Assembly: GCA_019321725.1 (NCBI GenBank)
Contig: CM033124.1
Coordinates: 7,254,001-7,318,000 of the forward strand
Direction of reading: 5' to 3'
From: Paulownia fortunei
Lineage: Eukaryota > Streptophyta > Magnoliopsida > Lamiales > Paulowniaceae
Length of the DNA stretch: 64,000 nt
Position numbers and translations under genes: made by a program. The notes below the pieces were generated by a model, which saw nothing but the letters and a program-made list of their open reading frames with translations, did no database searches and was not told where the DNA came from. Positions within the stretch are counted from its first letter, which is position 1; every line of letters starts with the position of its first letter. Positions 59,593 to 64,000 of this stretch are shown here, one piece after another.

Positions 59593-61188
59593 TGGTACAA
59601 CTTTAAGGTTGCAAACCCAAGTGTAGGTTATATTAAGTAATAAATTTTTCGTGAGTCCAAGGTCGATCCACAGGGAAGTTGTTTGAAGAATTCAAATTTA
59701 TATTTCTAAAAAAATAGAGTTTATGTGAATCAAAATATATGAATAATTAATGTATGTTGTAACTAAAGAAAAATCAAAGTAATAAAAGTAATGAGGATTA
59801 GGGATCCACTTTTGAATTTTGGATAGAGAAATGGTTATTTATTCTTTTTACCTCTATTAATTGCCATAATTGGAATCCATACATAATGAAGGTTCCAATG
59901 GAAAGATATTATCAAATAACTTATGCAATAAGGCAATCATGATATTATTTTACTATTACAAATTATCTCTTAATGCCAACACTTATTTTTGGGATCAAGC
60001 ATTTATGCACACCTCGTCAACAATAAATTAAGGTTTCACATTAGCAGTCGGTGGGGTAAAATCGTACAATAAGCTAAATAAATCCAAGTATTTGTTGTGC
60101 CATTAGAGATACATAAATCAAGAATCACCACAAAATAAGTAGGGTTTAGATCAAAAATAAAAATAATAATACAACATACTTAAACATTTTCTACTCTTAT
60201 AACCATTCCTCTTCCTCCATCAAGAGGTTCACCCTTTTTCCTCAACAAAATGAAATTTAGAAAGAGATAATAAAAGTAGCAATGACTAAAAATATAAGTG
60301 AAACTAGAGAATGCATTTCTATTACTATTAGAAAACTTACAATACTAGAAAACATACAAACTAGATAACTTAGCCTAAAGAAACCCTCTACCCCCTCCTC
60401 TTACAAGCTTAATACATGGCCTATTTATAGTACTTGGAATAAGATAGAGGCAAAACAAATAATGGAGGGGTTAATCAAGTGGTATGCTAGTTGCCAAGAG
60501 TTGGTAAGTTGTTACACAAATTTCTCACCCACTGAATTAAATTGTATTTTTTGGTCAGATACAGCCAGATTTTGAAGATACATGAAAAAACAAAATTGTA
60601 GATCTTTCGGCGCTGATGTATTTTCATATATCTTTTTTCAAATTTGGAGGTTGGATGAAATTACCGAGTCATGTCCAAGAGTCGCCCTTTAACAACAACA
60701 GTAATTTGTAGCCTATGTTTTTACCATTTTGACACATTTTCACACCATCTTGTCTTCAAAAAACTTATTTATTTACCTATTGGGTATAACATATCCGAAT
60801 TTCAACCCAAAATAAATTTGGGATCAAGATATATAAGCTAATTGGTAAAATAAGTTAATACTGGGCTGAACTCTTATCCGAATTCTGGTGATCCATTTTG
60901 TGTAACTACTTGGATGAATTTTACACTATCATCAAGACTAAATTAAGCTAAGTTTCCAACAGAAAAGTTGTACCTATATCTCTTGGATTTCAAATGAAAT
61001 AATCTTCAAGTCCATAGGGCTTTTGATCATGAAGTTATACTCAAATTATAAAAACTGCACAAGTTTGGAAACATGCTTCCATTTATTCTCTAACACAAAA
61101 CATTGATAAAATAGTAATATTAACAAGAATAAAGGAAGAAAAGTATAAAGGATTTGATACAAAAATATGTCATAATATGCACTTATCA
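59593..61188 (-). repeat. 5' LTR of second Athila-type element
   Basis: This LTR is 1596 bases, from TGATAAGTGC (61188, minus strand) to GTTGTACCA (59593). The fragment at 17153-17410 shares its first 120 or so bases. No gene lies in it. Confidence 0.9.
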
Positions 61189-62029
61189 ATGATGATAATA
61201 ATTATTGTTACATGTAGAACCACATTGTTCTTAGCATTGGAAATTTTGGTCTTTTTGGATTCAATAATAAGTAATTCAAATATAACTCATTAGATTCATC
61301 CAAAAATTAACTTTAAGTAATTGAATCCATCATTATTTGCTTTTGATATTGTATGGGCTGTACCTAATTCATGATAAGCGCATATGGGCCTCAAAGCAAT
61401 TGATTTGGTACTTCTATGGTCCATATTTGTATTGAGCACAGCAAGATGTCACTTTAGGGTTCATAGTACCGAGTTGAGATAGATCAGTAGTCAGGAGTTT
61501 ACTCAATAGCGATCAAACCTAGGAAAAGGGAGCTTTGTCTCTATATGGTCACTTTCTATGGTCAAGTTGACCTGAGCAGCTCAGATATTAGATCTGATGG
61601 AGGATAACGTGGTGCGAGTTTTAGCTAGCAGTTTTCTATGGATAACAAGGAAGAATATTATCCAGGGTAAATTACTAAACTTGTGACATGTCCACTAGGC
61701 AATTATAACAATATATGGTCAAAATTCCCTTTTTGCCTTAGGTAAGGGCATATTATAAATATGAGCCTCAGGTTCCAAGAAAGACTTCACTTTTTCTAAA
61801 TACACTGTTCACTCATATATTTCTAAGTTCTTGATAACTTAAGAGAGGGTTTTTTATGGTTGGCTATTGACTTAAGCATAAAAGTATCTACGTTGGGCCT
61901 CTCTCAATGCTTTGCAAGTCAAATCAGCACTGTTCATGGCCTGGTGCAAATCAATCTGTCGTGTGAAGTGGTGTTAAAGTTTGTTGGTTTACATTACATT
62001 TCTTGGTGTATTTTATTCATAGCATATCA
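61189..62029 (+). repeat. 5' LTR of a Tat-type element (5' limit uncertain)
   Basis: The 3' end is fixed by the PBS at 62032. A TATAAAT box at 61754-61760 followed by transcribed-type sequence fits an LTR promoter. The 5' end was not found; the LTR may start anywhere between 61189 and about 61450. The ORF at 61860-62090 is not coding. Confidence 0.65.
61754..61760 (+). promoter_or_regulatory. TATA box candidate in the Tat LTR
   Basis: TATAAAT lies 270 bases before the LTR end, a normal place for the core promoter of a plant LTR. No other evidence. Confidence 0.4.
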
Positions 62030-62031
62030 AG

Positions 62032-62046
62032 TGGCACCATCTGTGG
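62032..62046 (+). other. Primer-binding site of Tat-type element
   Basis: TGGCACCATCTGTGG differs by two G-to-A changes from TGGCGCCGTCTGTGG, the PBS of Tat/Ogre-type gypsy elements. It starts two bases after the LTR. Confidence 0.85.
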
Positions 62047-62406
62047 TATGTTTTGAGTTAAGGCATGAGTGTAGCTTGCGTTACATTTGAGGATTTTCTC
62101 AGAGTGTTTCCTGGGAAATTTTCTGGAATTACTGGACTTTCTATTATATTTGTTCATTAAGAACTTGAAAGTTATTGGGTATTTCTTAAATCTGGTTGTG
62201 TTATTTGGTTTCTTTTGAGTTATTGTATTGTGATATAAAATATATATATATATATGTATATAGAAAATAATGGAATGTGATTTGGACAAGAAAATAGGTT
62301 TATATCTTGAGTAAGGCAAGTTTTGTGATAAAGAAAGCCCAGGCGAGAAGGAAGGCCTACCCCAATTACTCCAAGCACCATTCCTCGTTGAGTAGCAGCA
62401 CTAAAG
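62047..62406 (+). other. Tat leader
   Basis: This is untranslated leader between PBS and gag. It contains an (AT)n run at 62240-62257. Nothing else is seen. Confidence 0.6.
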
Positions 62407-62880
62407 ATGGGTGAGATGATAGCTACTCCCAGCACCCCAGTCACTCTAACATTGGAGCAGTTACAAGCCATGATAGTTGTTGTTGTAGATAAAACTGTGG
62501 GACAGAGGAGGGGAACTATGCCATCCCCTTCGTCTCCCCAAGAGAATAATAGTAACATAGCTGGAAAAATCACAAAGCCCAATCAGGCCATGGATGTTGA
62601 GAAAAGCCAAACATCCACGTCTCAAGGGTTTAGACCGACTTATTTGAATATATGGAGGAGTTGCATAAGGAGATGAAAGAGATAAAGAGAAATATGGATG
62701 GCAAAGCATTGATTTAAAAGAAGGGTATCCCTTTTTCTTAAGAAGTTGTGGCTGATGAACTGTCCCCCAGTTTTAGGCCATTTAATTATGAATACAATGG
62801 GACTACTAACCAATGAGAACATGTGTGCCAATTTGAGAATTCGACTCTCCTTCATTATTACTCAAATGGGGTGAAGTGCA
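62407..62880 (+). pseudogene. Tat-type gag, cut by an LTR
   Basis: The start at 62407 (MGEMIATPSTPVTLTLEQLQAM) resembles the N-terminus of Tat gags. After shifts near 62650-62720 the text SPSFRPFNYEYNGTTNQ and HVCQFENSTLLHYYSNGVKC (62745-62880) matches the gag core of Tat elements, with one stop (TGA at about 62816). The copia LTR begins at 62881, right after GVKC, so the rest of gag and pol would lie beyond the window. Confidence 0.8.
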
Positions 62881-64000
62881 TGTTAGGTTTGCATGATCCC
62901 GGGGTATGCGCAGCAAAAAAATAAAAATTTAAAAATAACATACCATAACAGTTACAGTAGTACCCCAGATCCAATGTGATTTTTAACAATCTCGTAATTT
63001 CTAACATTGTGATAATTAAAAATTAAAATAGTTTCAATTTATACATTTCAATACGCTTTGGTTATTGTAGGAATTGAAGCAATCGATTGCTAGCCCATTT
63101 CTGAATTTTGGTTCCTAGGAATCCAAGTGTCTCCCCTCTAAAATAATCCATACTTTGAGCAAGAATACGAAATCAGAATTCGCTAGCAATTCTGATTCCT
63201 TTACTTACCTAGTTTATGGAGTGAATATAGTGAATGTTAGTTCTTGTTATCAACTTATGATAAATGAAAATAAAAAGATGGAATTTTGGTGGAATAAAAG
63301 ATATAAGAAGAAAATAACTTTGCCCTTAATACTTTTCCTTTGGTTGAAAATTTGAATGCTACAATTAGCCTCAAATTTTCGGCCCTTGTGTTTTGAACAT
63401 GAGGCTAAAAAATTCTAAGAGTCCTACTATTTGTATTTTTTGTCTTCTTTTAATTGGTTGGAAGATATTTGGCTATCCCAAAATTCACCAACTCTATCCC
63501 TTCAAGTCCTCCAAAGATATTTAGATTCTCCTAAGAATTACAATCTCTTGAGTTTCCATCCTTTTCCAGTAACCCATGTGGGCGTCTCCTAATGGGCCTC
63601 TTTAAATTGGAATTAGGCTTGATTGTTTTCCAGTAACCCATGTTGGAATTGAAATAAATTCTACAATTAATCCAATTAATTGTTTTAGCCTAAATTCAAT
63701 TAATAATTCCATTTAGCCCATCCAATCAAATTAGGCTTAATTAAGTAATTTAATTATTAAATTAATTTATGATCTATACTATTAATTTAATCCAATCAAT
63801 ACTTCAATTAGGCTCCTAATCTTATTAGGTCCAATTAAATAATTTAATTATTTAATTAAATAATTAATTCAACTCATTCAATTAATTTAAGCCTAAATTG
63901 ATTATCTTCATTAATTAATTGGATGCAACTCCTTAGATTAATTCTTAAGTTAGAAATGTTCCATCTCAAATCATGTTTGACCCTTTAGGTCTACAACTAA
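62881..64000 (-). repeat. Copia LTR, minus orientation, cut by window end
   Basis: The outer end TGTTAGGTTTGC (62881) is the LTR 3' terminus read backwards. The block 'aagcaatcgattgct..aagtgtctcccctct' at 63080-63140 matches 39818-39880 in the left arm of the palindrome, and the ATTAATTAA-rich part after 63640 matches 40640-40830. No PBS lies before 62881, so this is a 3' LTR or solo LTR. Confidence 0.82.

Larger units (their letters stand above)
58928..61188 (-). mobile_element. Second Athila-type element, only LTR, PBS and gag start left
   Basis: On the minus strand: 5' LTR (61188 to 59593), PBS at 59569-59586, and gag from 59393 to the break at 58928. Everything downstream is missing; the break coincides with the truncated end of the copia LTR, which points to a single deletion joining the two. 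It is a different subfamily from the element at 46653-56658. Confidence 0.9.

Noticed and set aside
62240..62257. (AT)n microsatellite as a notable locus
   Set aside because: It is short and ordinary for plant non-coding DNA.
62220..62582. 120-codon minus-strand ORF
   Set aside because: It is antisense to the Tat leader and gag start and includes an (AT)n run translated as a Tyr/Ile repeat.

Overview
This window reads as nuclear DNA of a flowering plant. It is strongly AT-rich, and I found no intact host gene, tRNA, rRNA, CRISPR array or operon in 64 kb. Almost every stretch can be assigned to a plant retrotransposon lineage: Ty3/gypsy chromovirus (Tekay/Del type), Ty3/gypsy Athila and Tat types, Ty1/copia, and L1-type LINE. 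The lineages are recognised from pol motifs, primer-binding sites (PBS) and LTR (long terminal repeat) structure. The species cannot be named from this. A gene-poor heterochromatic region (pericentromeric or intercalary) is an inference.

Layout. 1-102 is the tail of a chromovirus LTR. 103-15060 is a decayed Ty1/copia cluster. Its main copia, on the minus strand, is split by a degenerate Tekay element (2435-9668, minus strand, target duplication TGGAA). 15385-17150 is a LINE 3' half and 17153-17410 an Athila-type LTR end. 17778-35922 is an old minus-strand copia relic. Inside it sits the youngest and structurally complete element of the window, a plus-strand Tekay chromovirus at 22576-33094 with 2.9-kb LTRs about 2% apart and target duplication CTATA. 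35923-39580 is a second LINE remnant, split by a 2.3-kb solo LTR (36097-38381, target duplication ATGAT).

39624-42829 is a head-to-head pair of copia LTRs forming an inverted repeat with arms of about 1.5 kb. Its right arm is the 5' LTR of a plus-strand copia. That copia's gag-IN-RT part (42830-46652) and RT-RNase H-LTR part (56659-58935) are separated by a minus-strand Athila element (46653-56658). A second Athila element truncated in gag (58928-61188, minus), a Tat element (LTR tail, PBS and gag, about 61189-62880, plus) and a copia LTR inserted in the Tat gag (62881 to the end, minus) close the window.

No element here encodes a fully open gag-pol. The plus-strand Tekay is closest: a single gag-pol frame with chromodomain, broken by seven stops and two frameshifts. 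The elements do not work together as a system; the relation between them is nesting, which gives a relative order of insertion. I saw no undescribed molecular system. The most unusual structures are the LTR palindrome at 39.6-42.8 kb and the pattern of deletions inside the minus-strand Tekay.
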